Position numbers and translations under genes: made by a program. The notes under the pieces are model-generated. The model saw nothing but the letters and a program-made list of their open reading frames with translations, did not search any database and was not told where the DNA came from. A DNA stretch of 64,000 nt from NCBI GenBank assembly GCA_945903635.1, contig CAMDOT010000004.1, positions 1 to 64,000 of the forward strand, given 5' to 3'. Source of the DNA: Rhizobium sp. Q54. Its GTDB lineage: Bacteria > Pseudomonadota > Alphaproteobacteria > Reyranellales > Reyranellaceae. This document shows positions 35,836 to 45,669 of the stretch, piece after piece. Position 1 is the stretch's first letter. Each line of letters starts with the position of its first letter.

Positions 35836-35928
35836 GATCCTTCGCTTCGCTCAGGATGACACCGGCTGTTGCATCGGCGCACGGCGTTGACCCCAGCAAT
35901 AGTGTCATCCTGAGCGAAGCGAAGGATC
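35836..35928. repeat. inverted pair of GTGTCATCCTGAGCGAAGCGAAGGATC elements
   Basis: Two exact 27-bp inverted copies lie at 35836-35862 and 35902-35928, separated by 39 nt. The sequence is closely related to the palindrome at 11873-11924. The pair sits between the hydrolase stop and the converging acyl-CoA synthetase stop, where it may fold as a long hairpin in either transcript. Confidence 0.88.
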
Positions 35929-35961
35929 TTTCCCCTGCCCTTGAAACTAGGGGCGCTTCGG

Positions 35962-37635
35962 TTACGCCGTCTTCTGCGCCTTAAGCCCCAGCTTGCTGAT
36001 GGTCTGCTCGCGCATCACGAACTTCTGGATCTTGCCGGTGATGGTCATCGGGAATTCGGGCACGAACTCGATGTAGCGCGGGATCTTGTAGTGGGCGATC
36101 TGGCCCTTGCAGAACTCGCGGATCTCCTCGGCGGTGGCGGACTGGCCGTCGTGCAGCTTGATCCAGGCGCAGATCTCCTCGCCGTATTTGGGATCGGGCA
36201 CGCCGATCACCTGCACGTCCTGGATCTTCGGATGGCGGTAAAGAAACTCCTCGATCTCGCGCGGATAGACGTTCTCGCCGCCGCGGATCACCATGTCCTT
36301 CAGCCGGCCCACGATATTGACGTAACCCTCGCCATCCATGGTCGCGAGATCGCCGGTGCGCATCCAGCCCGCCTCGTCGATCGCCTCGGCGGTCTTCTCC
36401 GGATCGTTCCAGTAGCCCTTCATCACCGAATAGCCGCGGGTGCAGAACTCGCCGGTCTCGCCGCGCGGCACCGCCATGCCCTCGGGGTCGACGATCTTTA
36501 TTTCTATGTGCGGCAGGACCTGGCCCACGGTGGAGACGCGCCTCTCCAGCGGATCGTCGGTGGCGCACTGCGTCGACACCGGCGAGGTCTCCGTCATGCC
36601 GTAGGCGATGGTGACCTGGTGCATGTGCATGTGGCTCTGCACCTTCTTCATCACCTCGATCGGACAGGGCGAGCCCGCCATGATGCCGGTGCGCAGGCTT
36701 TTTAGGTCAAACTTGGCAAACTCGGGATGGTCGAGCTGGGCGATGAACATGGTGGGCACGCCAAAAAGCGCCGTGCAGCGTTCCTCGGCGACGGTCTGCA
36801 GTGTCGCCAGTGGATCGAACGCCTCGGCCGGATAGACCATGGTGGCACCATGGGTGAGGCACCCCAGGTTGCCCATCACCATGCCGAAACAGTGATAGAG
36901 CGGCACCGGAATACAGAGCCGGTCCTCCGGTGTGAGTTTCAGGCCCAGCCCGACGAAGTAGCCGTTGTTCAGGATGTTGTGGTGGCTGAGCGTGGCGCCC
37001 TTGGGATGGCCGGTCGTGCCCGAGGTGAACTGGATGTTGATGGCATCGTCGAACTGCAGCTTGGGGCCTGTTTCGGCGAGCTTTGCCTTCTCGGCATTGC
37101 CACCGGCCGTGGCGACATCGTCGAAATTGAGCATGCCGGGAGTCTTCTCGCGGCCGAGCCGGATGATGTGCTTGAGCAGCGGCAGCTTCTTCGCTTTCAC
37201 CAGATCGTCGACGATCTCGAGATAGTTCGAGCTCTTTAGCGCCGGCGCCAGGATCAGCGCCTTGCACTCGACCTTGTTCATCGCGTAGTCGAGCTCGGCA
37301 CGCCGGTAGGCCGGATTGACGTTGACCAGCACCAAGCCCGCCTTGGCCGTGGCGAACTGGGCCAGCGTCCATTCCGAGGTGTTGGGCGACCAGATGCCGA
37401 CCCGGTCGCCGCGCTCCAGCCCCAGCGTCATGAGGCCGGCCGCCAGCTCGTCCACCCGCCGGGCGAGTTCGCCCCAGCTCCAGCGCACGCTCTGGTGCCG
37501 CACGACCAGTGCCTCGCGGTCACGGAAGGTTTCGACCTGGCGGTCGAAGAAGGCGCCGATGGTCTCGCCGATCAGCTTCCGATCGGAGACGCCATGGTCA
37601 TAAGAGATTTGGGGGGTGCCGTGAGCATTGGTCAT
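35962..37635 (-). CDS. AMP-dependent fatty-acyl-CoA synthetase
   Basis: The 557-aa enzyme activates a fatty or similar acid to acyl-CoA. The motifs in order are [18 protein letters not shown] (residue ~190), [60 protein letters not shown] and the C-terminal catalytic Lys motif [16 protein letters not shown]. It is monocistronic and divergent from the PhzF gene. It is clearly distinct from the shorter synthetase at 28781. Substrate range unknown; medium- to long-chain acids are usual for this branch. Confidence 0.93.
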   Translation of the reverse strand: MTNAHGTPQISYDHGVSDRKLIGETIGAFFDRQVETFRDREALVVRHQSVRWSWGELARRVDELAAGLMTLGLERGDRVGIWSPNTSEWTLAQFATAKAGLVLVNVNPAYRRAELDYAMNKVECKALILAPALKSSNYLEIVDDLVKAKKLPLLKHIIRLGREKTPGMLNFDDVATAGGNAEKAKLAETGPKLQFDDAINIQFTSGTTGHPKGATLSHHNILNNGYFVGLGLKLTPEDRLCIPVPLYHCFGMVMGNLGCLTHGATMVYPAEAFDPLATLQTVAEERCTALFGVPTMFIAQLDHPEFAKFDLKSLRTGIMAGSPCPIEVMKKVQSHMHMHQVTIAYGMTETSPVSTQCATDDPLERRVSTVGQVLPHIEIKIVDPEGMAVPRGETGEFCTRGYSVMKGYWNDPEKTAEAIDEAGWMRTGDLATMDGEGYVNIVGRLKDMVIRGGENVYPREIEEFLYRHPKIQDVQVIGVPDPKYGEEICAWIKLHDGQSATAEEIREFCKGQIAHYKIPRYIEFVPEFPMTITGKIQKFVMREQTISKLGLKAQKTA

Positions 37636-37671
37636 GCGGCAAGCTTAGCGCGGTGTGGCAGATTTGAAATC

Positions 37672-38580
37672 ATGAAACTCCAGTTCACCACCGTCGATGT
37701 CTTCACCGACCGCCAGTTCGGCGGCAATCCGCTGGCGGTCGTCACCAACGCCCAGGGCCTCTCGACCGAGCGCATGCAGTCGATCGCGGCCGAATTCAAC
37801 CTGGCCGAAACGACCTTCGTGCTGCCGCCCAAGGACCCCGCCCACACTGCCGAGGTGCGCATCTTCACGCCCAAGGCCGAGATGCCCTTCGCCGGCCATC
37901 CCAATGTCGGGACGGCCTTCGTCCTGGCCCGCGCCGGCGAAAGCTACGGCCGGCCGGTTTCAGGCGACCGGCTGGTGTTCGAGGAGAAGGCGGGCCTCGT
38001 CCGCATGGAGTTGACGCGCGAAGGCGGCGTTGTCGTGGCGACTCGCCTTGCCGCGCCGCAGCCGCTGAAAATCGGCGAGCAAGTGTCGCCGGAAATTGTG
38101 GCCGCCGCCTGCGGCCTCGCGGTCGGCCAGATCGAGAGCGGCGCCCATCGTCCGGTCATCGCGTCCTGCGGCGTGGGCTTCGTGTTCGCAGAGGTAAAGT
38201 CGCGCGCTGTGCTCGCGGCCGCGACACATCACGGTGACGTCTTCGCCAAGCACCTTCCCATGGAGCGCGCCGTCGGCATTCATCTCTATGTTCCGGTCCA
38301 CGAGAACGGCATCGACATTCAGACGCGCATGTTCGCACCGCTGTTCGGTGTGCCCGAGGATCCCGCCACCGGCGGCGCCAACGTGGCCCTGATCGGCCTG
38401 CTGGCGCATTTGAGATCCGAGTCGGACGTCACACTCGACAAGGCCATCGGCCAGGGCTTCGACATGGGCCGCCCCAGCATCCTGCAAGCATCGGCGGAGA
38501 AGAAGGCTGGCAAGGTCGTCGCCACCTACATTGGCGGCCGCTGCATGCCGATGATGAGCGGCATCATCGATCTCGACTAA
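37672..38580 (+). CDS. PhzF-family isomerase/epimerase-like protein
   Basis: The 302-aa protein has the PhzF (diaminopimelate-epimerase-like) fold. The N-terminal domain contains VDVFTDRQFGGNPLAVV and the catalytic Glu in EFNLAETTFVLP. The conserved FTPKAEMPFAGHPNVGTAFVL lies at about residue 65-85, and EDPATGGANVALIGLL is in the C-terminal half. PhzF isomerises dihydro-hydroxyanthranilate in phenazine synthesis, but no phenazine genes are nearby and most PhzF homologues have unknown functions. Its 3' end overlaps that of the converging Lrp gene by 17 bp. Confidence 0.9.
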   Translation: MKLQFTTVDVFTDRQFGGNPLAVVTNAQGLSTERMQSIAAEFNLAETTFVLPPKDPAHTAEVRIFTPKAEMPFAGHPNVGTAFVLARAGESYGRPVSGDRLVFEEKAGLVRMELTREGGVVVATRLAAPQPLKIGEQVSPEIVAAACGLAVGQIESGAHRPVIASCGVGFVFAEVKSRAVLAAATHHGDVFAKHLPMERAVGIHLYVPVHENGIDIQTRMFAPLFGVPEDPATGGANVALIGLLAHLRSESDVTLDKAIGQGFDMGRPSILQASAEKKAGKVVATYIGGRCMPMMSGIIDLD

Positions 38581-39040
38581 CAGCGAGCGGTAGCGCCGTC
38601 CCCTGCTTCACCGGTCGCAGCGCGAATGAACTTCTGATCTGGGCGATACCCGCGATCTTGGTGAAATCCATCACGAAGCGTTCGTAGGCTTCGAGGTCGG
38701 GCACGACGATGCGCAACAGGTAGTCGCTGTCGCCGGTCATCAGGTAGCACTCCATCACTTCGGGCCGCTCGGCCGCCGCGCGCTCGAAATCTTTCAGCGC
38801 CTTCTCGACCTGAGTCGAGAGCGACACGCTCATGAAGACGTTGACCGAAAGGCCGATCGACTTGGCGTCGAGCTGGGCGGCATAGCCCTTGATGACTCCT
38901 GCCTCCTCCAGCGCCTTGACCCGTCGCCAGCAGGGCGAGGACGAGAGGCCGACTTGCTCGGCGAGGTCGGCGTTGCTGAGACGGCCGTCGTGCTGCAGCC
39001 GCTCGAGAATGCGCCGATCGATGGCATCTAGGGAGATCAT
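38564..39040 (-). CDS. Lrp/AsnC-family transcriptional regulator
   Basis: The 158-aa protein (ATG at 39040) has an N-terminal winged helix-turn-helix (MISLDAIDRRILERLQHDGRLSNADLAEQVGLSSSPCWRRVKALEEAGVI) and a C-terminal RAM ligand-binding domain (FERAAAERPEVMECYLMTGDSDYLLRIVVPDLEAYERF). It is divergent from the E1-type dehydrogenase, 94 bp between starts, so it probably controls that gene in response to an amino acid. Pseudomonas MdeR, an Lrp-type activator divergent from mdeAB, is a parallel known from the literature. Confidence 0.92.
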   Translation of the reverse strand: MISLDAIDRRILERLQHDGRLSNADLAEQVGLSSSPCWRRVKALEEAGVIKGYAAQLDAKSIGLSVNVFMSVSLSTQVEKALKDFERAAAERPEVMECYLMTGDSDYLLRIVVPDLEAYERFVMDFTKIAGIAQIRSSFALRPVKQGTALPLAVSRDR

Positions 39041-39134
39041 TGCTTGAAATTCCACATACAAGGAAGAATCTACCCTATACAGCCAATTTGGAGCGCCAAA
39101 CGCAAGGACCTTCCAAGCGGGTGGAGGTATGTCG

Positions 39135-41480
39135 ATGGCCATGACCACCCTCGCCCCCGTCCAACGCCTGAGGCTGCTCCGTGAGTTGGAACGCAAGGTC
39201 CTGTGGCTTTCCGCCTGGACCATCCATCACGCCAATCACCTGCGCCCGAATCGCGACGGGCTGAAGGTCGGTGGGCATCAGGCCTCGTGCGCGTCGCTCG
39301 CCACGGTGATGACGGCGCTCTACTTTTCGGTGCTCCGTCCCGAGGACAGGGTCGCGGTGAAACCACACGCCTCGCCGGTGTTCCACGCCATTCAATATCT
39401 GTTCGGTCACCAGACGCAGGACAAGCTCGAGCGCTTCCGCAGCCTGGGCGGGGCGCAGTCCTATCCCTCGCGCACCAAGGACGTCGACGACGTCGATTTT
39501 TCGACCGGCTCGGTGGGACTGGGCGTCGCCATGACGCTCTTCTCCTCGATCGTGCAGGACTATGTGCGGCTGAAGAACCTCGGCGACGGCACACGCCCCA
39601 CCGGCCGCATGGTGGCGCTGGTGGGCGATGCCGAACTCGACGAGGGCAATATCTTCGAGGCGCTGCTCGAAGGCTGGAAACACGATGTGCGGAACCTGTG
39701 GTGGGTGATCGATTATAACCGCCAAAGCCTCGACGGCGTGGTGAACGACCGGCTGTTCGGCCGCGTCGCCGAGATGTTCGAACTGGTCGGCTGGCGCGTG
39801 ATCACGCTGAAGTACGGCAAGCTCCTGGAAACGGCGTTCGCGCTGCCCGATGGCGAGCAGCTGCGGCAATGGATCGACGCCTGCCCCAACTCGCTCTATT
39901 CGGCGCTGGTGTTCAAGGGCGGCGCCGGCTGGCGCGAGGCGCTGACGCGCGATCTCAACCAGTATCCCGGCGTCAGGCGCATCCTCGACCAGCACGACGA
40001 TGCCGCGCTCCATCGTCTCATGACCAACCTCGCCGGCAACGACATGCAGGCCGTGCTCGACGCCTTCGAGGGCGTGACCGACGACCGGCCGACCTGCTTT
40101 ATCGCCTACACCATCAAGGGCCAGGGCCTGCCGTTCGCCGGCCACAAGGACAACCATTCCGGCCTGATGACGCTCGACCAGATGGCGAGTTTTAAGAAAG
40201 GCATGGGCGTCGCTGACGGTCAGGAATGGGACAAGTTCGCCGGCCTCGACGCGAAGGCGCCCGAGCTGCAGGCCTTCCTTGATGCCGCACCGTTCAATGC
40301 CGAAGGCCGCCGCCGCACGGAGGCGCCCGTCGTGGCGATCCCGGCGGCGCTGCCAAAACCCAACGACAAGAAGTCGAGCACGCAGGAAGGCTTCGGCAAG
40401 ATCCTGAACGCGATCGCGGCCGAAGACAGTGAACTCAGCCGGCGCATCGTCACCACCTCGCCCGACGTCACGGTCTCGACCAATCTGGGCGCCTGGGTGA
40501 ACCGGCGCGGACTGTGGGCGCATTCGGAAGCCGAGGATGTCTTCCGCGAGCTAAAAGTCGTGTCGGCGCAGCTCTGGCGGAAGACGCCGCGCGGGCAGCA
40601 CATCGAACTGGGCATCGCGGAAAACAATCTCTTCATCCAGCTCGCCGCCATGGGGCTCAGCCACGAGATCTTCGGGGCGCGGCTGCTGCCGATCGGCACG
40701 CTCTACGATCCGTTCATCGCCCGTGGTCTCGATGCGCTGAACTATGCCTGCTACCAGGATGCGCGATTCATGGTGGTGGCGACGCCGTCGGGCGTGACGC
40801 TGGCGCCGGAGGGTGGCGCGCACCAGAGCATCCACAGTCCGCTGATCGGCATCGGCCAGCCCGGGCTGCTGAGCTACGAGCCGGCGCATGTCGACGAGCT
40901 GGCCGTGCTGATGCGGCACGGGTTCGAGTACATGCAGAAGCCGAAAGGCGGGTCGATTTACCTGCGACTGAGCACGCGGAGCCTGCCGCAACCCGAACGG
41001 ATTCTGACACTCGAACAGGAAAGCGACATTGTGTCCGGCGGCTACTGGTATGCCCCGCCGGAACAGAGTGCTGATGTGGCCATCGTCGCCATGGGGGCAG
41101 TGACGCCGGAAGCAATCCAAGCACACCGGAGCGTGGTGCAGGATTTCGCAGGCGCCGGCCTGCTGGTGCTGACCTCACCCGACCGGCTGCACATGGATTG
41201 GCTGGCCCAGCAGCGGAACCGCGGCCGTACCGTCGGCCAAGTTGATCGCTCCGCGAGCCCGGTCGAGCGGCTGCTGGCGCCATTGTCGCGCGATGCCCGG
41301 CTCGTGACCGTGCTCGACGGCCATCCGCTGGCGCTCAGCTGGCTGGGGTCGGTGCGCGGGCAGCGGGTCGTGCCGCTCGGCATCGAGAATTTCGGCCAGT
41401 CCGGCGACATCCCCGACCTCTACCGGACCTATAAGCTCGATGCGGCTGCGATCATCGACGCGGTGGCGCGCGCCATCTAA
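39135..41480 (+). CDS. homodimeric E1-type 2-oxoacid dehydrogenase (AceE/MdeB-like)
   Basis: The 781-aa TPP-dependent enzyme is of the single-chain AceE type. The ATG at 39135 has GGAGGT at a 6-nt spacing; an ATG at 39129 abuts that site and is less likely. The TPP motif is GDAELDEGN to NRQSLDGVV (residues ~164-202). The transketolase-like pyrimidine domain and C-terminal domain follow (HIELGIAENNLFIQLAAMGLSHE; LAPEGGAHQSIHSPLIG). MdeB-type members act on 2-oxobutyrate from methionine catabolism. The Lrp neighbour and downstream mtnA support a sulfur-amino-acid role. No E2/E3 gene is adjacent. Confidence 0.88.
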   Translation: MAMTTLAPVQRLRLLRELERKVLWLSAWTIHHANHLRPNRDGLKVGGHQASCASLATVMTALYFSVLRPEDRVAVKPHASPVFHAIQYLFGHQTQDKLERFRSLGGAQSYPSRTKDVDDVDFSTGSVGLGVAMTLFSSIVQDYVRLKNLGDGTRPTGRMVALVGDAELDEGNIFEALLEGWKHDVRNLWWVIDYNRQSLDGVVNDRLFGRVAEMFELVGWRVITLKYGKLLETAFALPDGEQLRQWIDACPNSLYSALVFKGGAGWREALTRDLNQYPGVRRILDQHDDAALHRLMTNLAGNDMQAVLDAFEGVTDDRPTCFIAYTIKGQGLPFAGHKDNHSGLMTLDQMASFKKGMGVADGQEWDKFAGLDAKAPELQAFLDAAPFNAEGRRRTEAPVVAIPAALPKPNDKKSSTQEGFGKILNAIAAEDSELSRRIVTTSPDVTVSTNLGAWVNRRGLWAHSEAEDVFRELKVVSAQLWRKTPRGQHIELGIAENNLFIQLAAMGLSHEIFGARLLPIGTLYDPFIARGLDALNYACYQDARFMVVATPSGVTLAPEGGAHQSIHSPLIGIGQPGLLSYEPAHVDELAVLMRHGFEYMQKPKGGSIYLRLSTRSLPQPERILTLEQESDIVSGGYWYAPPEQSADVAIVAMGAVTPEAIQAHRSVVQDFAGAGLLVLTSPDRLHMDWLAQQRNRGRTVGQVDRSASPVERLLAPLSRDARLVTVLDGHPLALSWLGSVRGQRVVPLGIENFGQSGDIPDLYRTYKLDAAAIIDAVARAI

Positions 41481-41489
41481 AGTGGCGGC

Positions 41490-42584
41490 GTGAAAGTAGA
41501 CGGCACACCCTATCGCACCATTTGGCTCGCCCAGGACGGCACGACCGTCCAGGTGATCGACCAGACCCTGCTGCCCCACGACTTCGTGGTGCGCGACTTG
41601 AAGAACGTGGTGAACGCCACGAACGCCATCAGCAACATGGTCGTTCGCGGCGCTCCGCTGATCGGCGCGGCGGCGGCCTACGGCATGGCGCTGGCCATGG
41701 CCGAGGACCCGTCGGATGCCATGCTGGCCCGCGCCTACACGCTCCTGCTGGAATCGCGCCCCACCGCCGTCAACCTGCGCTGGGCGCTCGACGACCTGCG
41801 CACGCTGCTGAGCCCGCTTCCCCAGGCGAAGCGCCGCGACGTCGCTTACAAGCGCGCAGCCGAGATCTGCGACGAGGATGTCGAGATTTGTCGGCGAATC
41901 GGCGAAAACGGGCTCGCATTGATCCGCAAGCTGAAACCCCGGGGCGACCGCATCAACGCGCTCACCCACTGCAACGCCGGCTGGCTCGCCACGGTCGACT
42001 GGGGAACCGCCCTTTCCCCCATCTACCAGGCGCACAATGCCGGCATTCCCATCCACGTCTGGGTCGACGAAACCCGCCCCCGCAATCAGGGTGCCAGCCT
42101 GACCGCGTGGGAACTGGGCAAGCACGGCGTCCCGCACACCGTGATCGCCGACAATGCCGGCGGCCACCTGATGCAGCACGGCCGCGTCGATTTCTGCGTC
42201 GTGGGCTCGGACCGCACGACGCGGCGCGGCGACGTCTGCAACAAGATCGGCACCTATCTCAAGGCACTGGCCGCGCACGACAACGGCGTGCCGTTCTATG
42301 TGGGCCTGCCCTATCCCACCATCGACTGGACGATCGAGGACGGACATCGCGACATCCCGATCGAGGAGCGGAGCGCCCGCGAGCTCTCGCACATGACGGG
42401 CCGCACCGAGACGGGCGAGCTGGCCACGGTCGCCGTGCTGCCCCACGGCAGCGCCGCCGCCAATCCCGCCTTTGACGTGACGCCCGCACGTCTCGTCACC
42501 GGCCTCATCACCGAACGCGGCGTCTGCCCCGCCAGCGAAGCGGGACTTCTGTCGCTCTACCCCGAACAATCCAGAGCGGCGTGA
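41490..42584 (+). CDS. mtnA: S-methyl-5-thioribose-1-phosphate isomerase
   Basis: Methionine salvage isomerase (aldose to ketose) of the eIF2B-like fold, 364 aa with a GTG start. The catalytic Cys161 is in [10 protein letters not shown] and the Asp241 in [20 protein letters not shown]. Further family marks are [15 protein letters not shown] and [18 protein letters not shown]. It starts 9 nt after the E1 gene and overlaps the MFS gene by 4 nt (GTGA). Other members of the family act on related sugar phosphates, so the exact substrate is likely but not certain. No mtnK or other mtn genes are in the window. Confidence 0.9.
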   Translation: MKVDGTPYRTIWLAQDGTTVQVIDQTLLPHDFVVRDLKNVVNATNAISNMVVRGAPLIGAAAAYGMALAMAEDPSDAMLARAYTLLLESRPTAVNLRWALDDLRTLLSPLPQAKRRDVAYKRAAEICDEDVEICRRIGENGLALIRKLKPRGDRINALTHCNAGWLATVDWGTALSPIYQAHNAGIPIHVWVDETRPRNQGASLTAWELGKHGVPHTVIADNAGGHLMQHGRVDFCVVGSDRTTRRGDVCNKIGTYLKALAAHDNGVPFYVGLPYPTIDWTIEDGHRDIPIEERSARELSHMTGRTETGELATVAVLPHGSAAANPAFDVTPARLVTGLITERGVCPASEAGLLSLYPEQSRAA

Positions 42585-43765
42585 TCTTAACGCCGGCCGT
42601 TCGCGCCACGACAGGCCTGTGCGTCACGCAGATCATCGGCTGGGGCACCACCTTCCTGATGCCCTCGGTGCTGGGCCGGCACATGGAACGCGACCTCGCC
42701 CTCCCCAGCGAGGTGATCTACGGCGGCATCACCGTGATGTTCGGCATCGGCGCGCTGATCTCGCCCACCGTCGGCAAATCGATGGACCGCCTGGGCGCGC
42801 GCAACCTGATGGCCAGCGGCTCGCTCATCTATGCCGTGGCGCTGGCAGCACTCGCCTTCTCCCAGGGCATCGTGAGCTACCTGCTGTGCTGGGCCGTGCT
42901 GGGCGTGGCCTCCACCCTGGCGCTGAACACGCCCGCCAGCATCGCGCTCGCCCAGGTCACCGGCGCCCGGGCGCGCCAGGCGATCGCGGTGCTGGCCATC
43001 GTCGGCGGCTTCGCCTCCACCGTCTTCTGGCCCATCTGCGGCGTGCTCGAACCCATCATCGGCTGGCGCGGCACGCTGCTGGTCTTCGCCGGACTTCATC
43101 TGCTGGTGTGCCTGCCCGTCCACCTGCTGATGCTGCCCGGCCGCACCATCATCACCGGGGCCGCCACGGCCGCCGCCGCGACGGCCACCCTGACGGCGGC
43201 CGAGAGCCGGCGCGCCTTCTGGCTGCTCACCGTCGCCTTCTCCTGCGGCGCCTTCATCTTCACCGGCTTCATCGTGCATGCGATCGGCGTGCTGCGCGGC
43301 CTGGGCTACGACGCCGCGACCGCGCTGCTGCTGGGCTCGCTGATCGGCCCGGCCCAGGTCGCCGTGCGCGCGGTCGAGCTCACCTTCGGCCACCGCTATT
43401 CGATCATGACCTCGGCCATGTTTGCCGCCGCCGTCCTGCCGCTCGGCCTCGGCCTCGCCTGGCTGGCCGGCGGCAACTTCGCCGTGGCCCTCGTCTGCAT
43501 CATGGCCTACGGCGTCGCCAACGGCCTGAAGGCGGTGCTGCGCGCCACCCTGCCGTTGGCCCTGTTCGGCCGTGCCCAGTTCGGCACCGTGATGGGCCGC
43601 CTCGCCCTGCCGCAGGGCATCGTCTCGGCCGCCGCGCCGCCGGTGCTGGCCGCCGTCATGGCCAACTTCGGCGCCGAGGGCGTGCTCGCCACCTGCTGCG
43701 CCATCGCCGCCGTCGCCTTCGCCGCGACAGTGGTGTTAGCGAGGACAAGCCCCGCAATCAGGTAG
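42581..43765 (+). CDS. MFS transporter
   Basis: The 394-aa major facilitator has twelve hydrophobic segments and a GTG start that overlaps the mtnA stop. The loop between helices 2 and 3 ([18 protein letters not shown]) is the MFS motif A. It lies in the same transcript as mtnA and the E1 dehydrogenase, so a role in moving a methionine-derived oxo or thio compound is plausible. The substrate is unknown. A hairpin cluster follows. Confidence 0.86.
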   Translation: MILTPAVRATTGLCVTQIIGWGTTFLMPSVLGRHMERDLALPSEVIYGGITVMFGIGALISPTVGKSMDRLGARNLMASGSLIYAVALAALAFSQGIVSYLLCWAVLGVASTLALNTPASIALAQVTGARARQAIAVLAIVGGFASTVFWPICGVLEPIIGWRGTLLVFAGLHLLVCLPVHLLMLPGRTIITGAATAAAATATLTAAESRRAFWLLTVAFSCGAFIFTGFIVHAIGVLRGLGYDAATALLLGSLIGPAQVAVRAVELTFGHRYSIMTSAMFAAAVLPLGLGLAWLAGGNFAVALVCIMAYGVANGLKAVLRATLPLALFGRAQFGTVMGRLALPQGIVSAAAPPVLAAVMANFGAEGVLATCCAIAAVAFAATVVLARTSPAIR

Positions 43766-44275
43766 GCCGGGCGGAGCAGCCTTCAACGCTTTCGGACATT
43801 GCTGCGCAATGTCCTGTCGCTCATCGGCCGTGCTGCGCACGGCCTGTGTCTCACCAAGTTGAGACAAATGTTGTGACACAGGCTGAGCGCCCACCTGTGA
43901 CATCGCGAGAATCTGACCCTGCGGCCCCACCTCGGGCGGCCGCAGATGACCGTCAAAACAGCTCTCGGATGCGTTGATCGCACCTCGGTTCGCCCCACTG
44001 CCGGACGGATCGTCGGCGGGGATGGCCTTTGCTTGCTACTCACGGCTCAGCACTCGGGTACGGACTACCCGGTACAGGTCGCGGGACCTCCCCTCATCCT
44101 CCAGGGATACATACCGGCGGGCGCGCCGGGCGGGGCTTGGCCAAAGGTTCAGATCGGCGCACGACAAGGAGCCGTGCCGTTCGAGTGAGCGGGCGGCTCG
44201 GCCTTTCTAGACAGGCCTCGTGCGACGATATCAGAAATATAGGACGAAATCGGCAAAACCTGCAACTATCCTATT
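43766..44275. other. 510-bp non-coding stretch with hairpin cluster
   Basis: No convincing gene is visible in either strand. The first 120 bp contain three nested or adjacent hairpins: 43795-43813 (GACATTGC-TGC-GCAATGTC), 43826-43844 (GGCCGTGC-TGC-GCACGGCC) and 43842-43883 (GCCTGTGTC...GACACAGGC with an inner GTCTCA/TGAGAC). The first two share the same TGC loop. The rest (43890-44275) is plain sequence with lower codon regularity. It separates the MFS gene from the truncated ABC ATPase and may be the scar of a rearrangement. Confidence 0.7.
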
Positions 44276-44797
44276 TCAATCCTGCCATGCATTTCTTGCC
44301 GGGGTGCATGCACTGCTGTCAATTTGGCCACGACGGTAGGCGTCCAGGCGCTCTTCCGGCGAGGGGATTCCCACGTCGCGAAGAGCGGCCGCGGCGATGG
44401 CGCGGGCTTGCCGCCGCGAGAGGCGACGATGGGCTCGCAGGATATCGGTGAGGACGGTGCCGATGCGGTGGGTCGGCGACAAAGTCGTCATCGGGTCCTG
44501 GAAGACCATGGCGATACGGCTGCCTCGCAAGCGGCGCAGGCCACGTTCGCCCAAGGTGAGCAGGTTCGCCCCTTCCAGAAACACCTCGCCCTCGAAGATC
44601 GAGACGGGCGGATCGAGCAGTCCCATCACCGAGATTCCCAACATCGACTTTCCGGCGCCCGACTCGCCCACGATGCCGAGCACCTCGCCACGCGCCACGG
44701 ACAGCGAGACGTCCTTCAGAATGGGGATGCGGCCAGCCGCAGTGCTCACCCCTGCAATCAGATTGCGCACCTCCAGCAGCGGCGAAGGGGGCGCCAT
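44276..44797 (-). pseudogene. truncated Dpp/Opp-type ABC ATPase (N-terminal half)
   Basis: The first ~154 codons are a normal peptide-transporter ATPase: LLEVRNLIAGV, Walker A GESGAGKS (44-51), Q-loop MVFQDPMTTLSP (Gln100), and the helical domain. Normal relatives then read on into the LSGGMxQR signature. Here homology stops at about 44336 (after RLDAY) and 19 unrelated residues lead to a stop. Signature, Walker B and H-loop are absent, so the product cannot hydrolyse ATP as an ABC pair. The second ATPase gene is also missing. Its start overlaps the permease stop as TGATG. Confidence 0.85.
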
Positions 44798-45669
44798 CAG
44801 CCTTCTTCCCGGGGGTTCGACATTTCACGCAACCGGTCACCGACGATGTTGATGGCGCCGATGAGAGCGATGAGACAAAGGCCGGGATAGACGCTCAGCC
44901 AGTACTTGTTGCTCAGCATGAACTGATAGCCATTGGCGATGAGCAACCCGAGCGACGGCTCGGTGATGGGCAGCCCCACGCCGAGGAACGAAAGAGTGGC
45001 CTCGATCGCTATGGCGCCGGCCATCTGCACCGTGGCGATGACGCTGAGCGGCGCCAGGCAATTCGGCAGGATGTGACCAAGCATGATCCGTGGCGCGGAG
45101 TAGTTGAGGCAGCGGGCGGCCTCGACGTACTCGCGCTCCCGCTCCACCAGCGCCGCCGCGCGCACCGTGCGGGCGTAATATGCCCACTGCACGAGGACGA
45201 TCGCGATGATGACCTTGTCGAGCCCATTGCCCAGAAAGGCCACCAGCATGAGAGCGATCAGCACCGCCGGGAACGACAGCTGCACATCGACGATGCGCAT
45301 CAGCACGGCGTCGACACGACCGCCGCGGTAGGCGGCCCACAGCCCGACGATGCCGCCGAACACCGCGGCGACAAGGGTCGAGACGACACCGACCACGAGC
45401 GAAACCCGCAGGCCGTAGAAGATTGCGCTCAGCACATCGCGTCCCTGGTCGTCGGTTCCCAGGATGTGCAGGATGCCGTCACCCGAGCGGCTTCCCGGCG
45501 GCAGGCGTCCACTGCCGATATCCAGCTGCGAGAGGTCGTAGGGGTTCTGCGGCGAAATGACGGAGGCAAGCAGCGCCGCCGCGCACGCCAGAAGAAGCAA
45601 GATCCCGGCCGCCAGGGCCACGCGCGAGTCCGCGAACTCGCGTATCCGGGCGAAGAGAGACTGCTTCAC
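44797..45669 (-). CDS. ABC transporter permease (DppC-like)
   Basis: The 290-aa inner-membrane permease has a GTG start at 45669 overlapping the upstream permease stop by GTGA. Residues 1-110 carry an N-terminal helix and the SP-Q-NPYDLSQLD periplasmic segment of the OppC/DppC N-domain. The permease domain follows with the EAA loop (EYVEAARCLNYSAPRIMLGHILPN) for ATPase docking. It works with the DppB-like permease and the solute-binding protein upstream. The ATPase gene after it is truncated, so the transporter is probably non-functional or borrows an ATPase. Confidence 0.93.
   Translation of the reverse strand: MKQSLFARIREFADSRVALAAGILLLLACAAALLASVISPQNPYDLSQLDIGSGRLPPGSRSGDGILHILGTDDQGRDVLSAIFYGLRVSLVVGVVSTLVAAVFGGIVGLWAAYRGGRVDAVLMRIVDVQLSFPAVLIALMLVAFLGNGLDKVIIAIVLVQWAYYARTVRAAALVEREREYVEAARCLNYSAPRIMLGHILPNCLAPLSVIATVQMAGAIAIEATLSFLGVGLPITEPSLGLLIANGYQFMLSNKYWLSVYPGLCLIALIGAINIVGDRLREMSNPREEG

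Noticed and set aside
37672-38580. Phenazine biosynthesis cluster around PhzF
   Set aside because: No other phz genes nearby; PhzF-like proteins are widespread and mostly of other function.
43946-44210. Open frames of about 80 codons downstream of the MFS gene
   Set aside because: No recognisable motif, no ribosome site, overlapping frames of similar length on the same strand; treated as non-coding.
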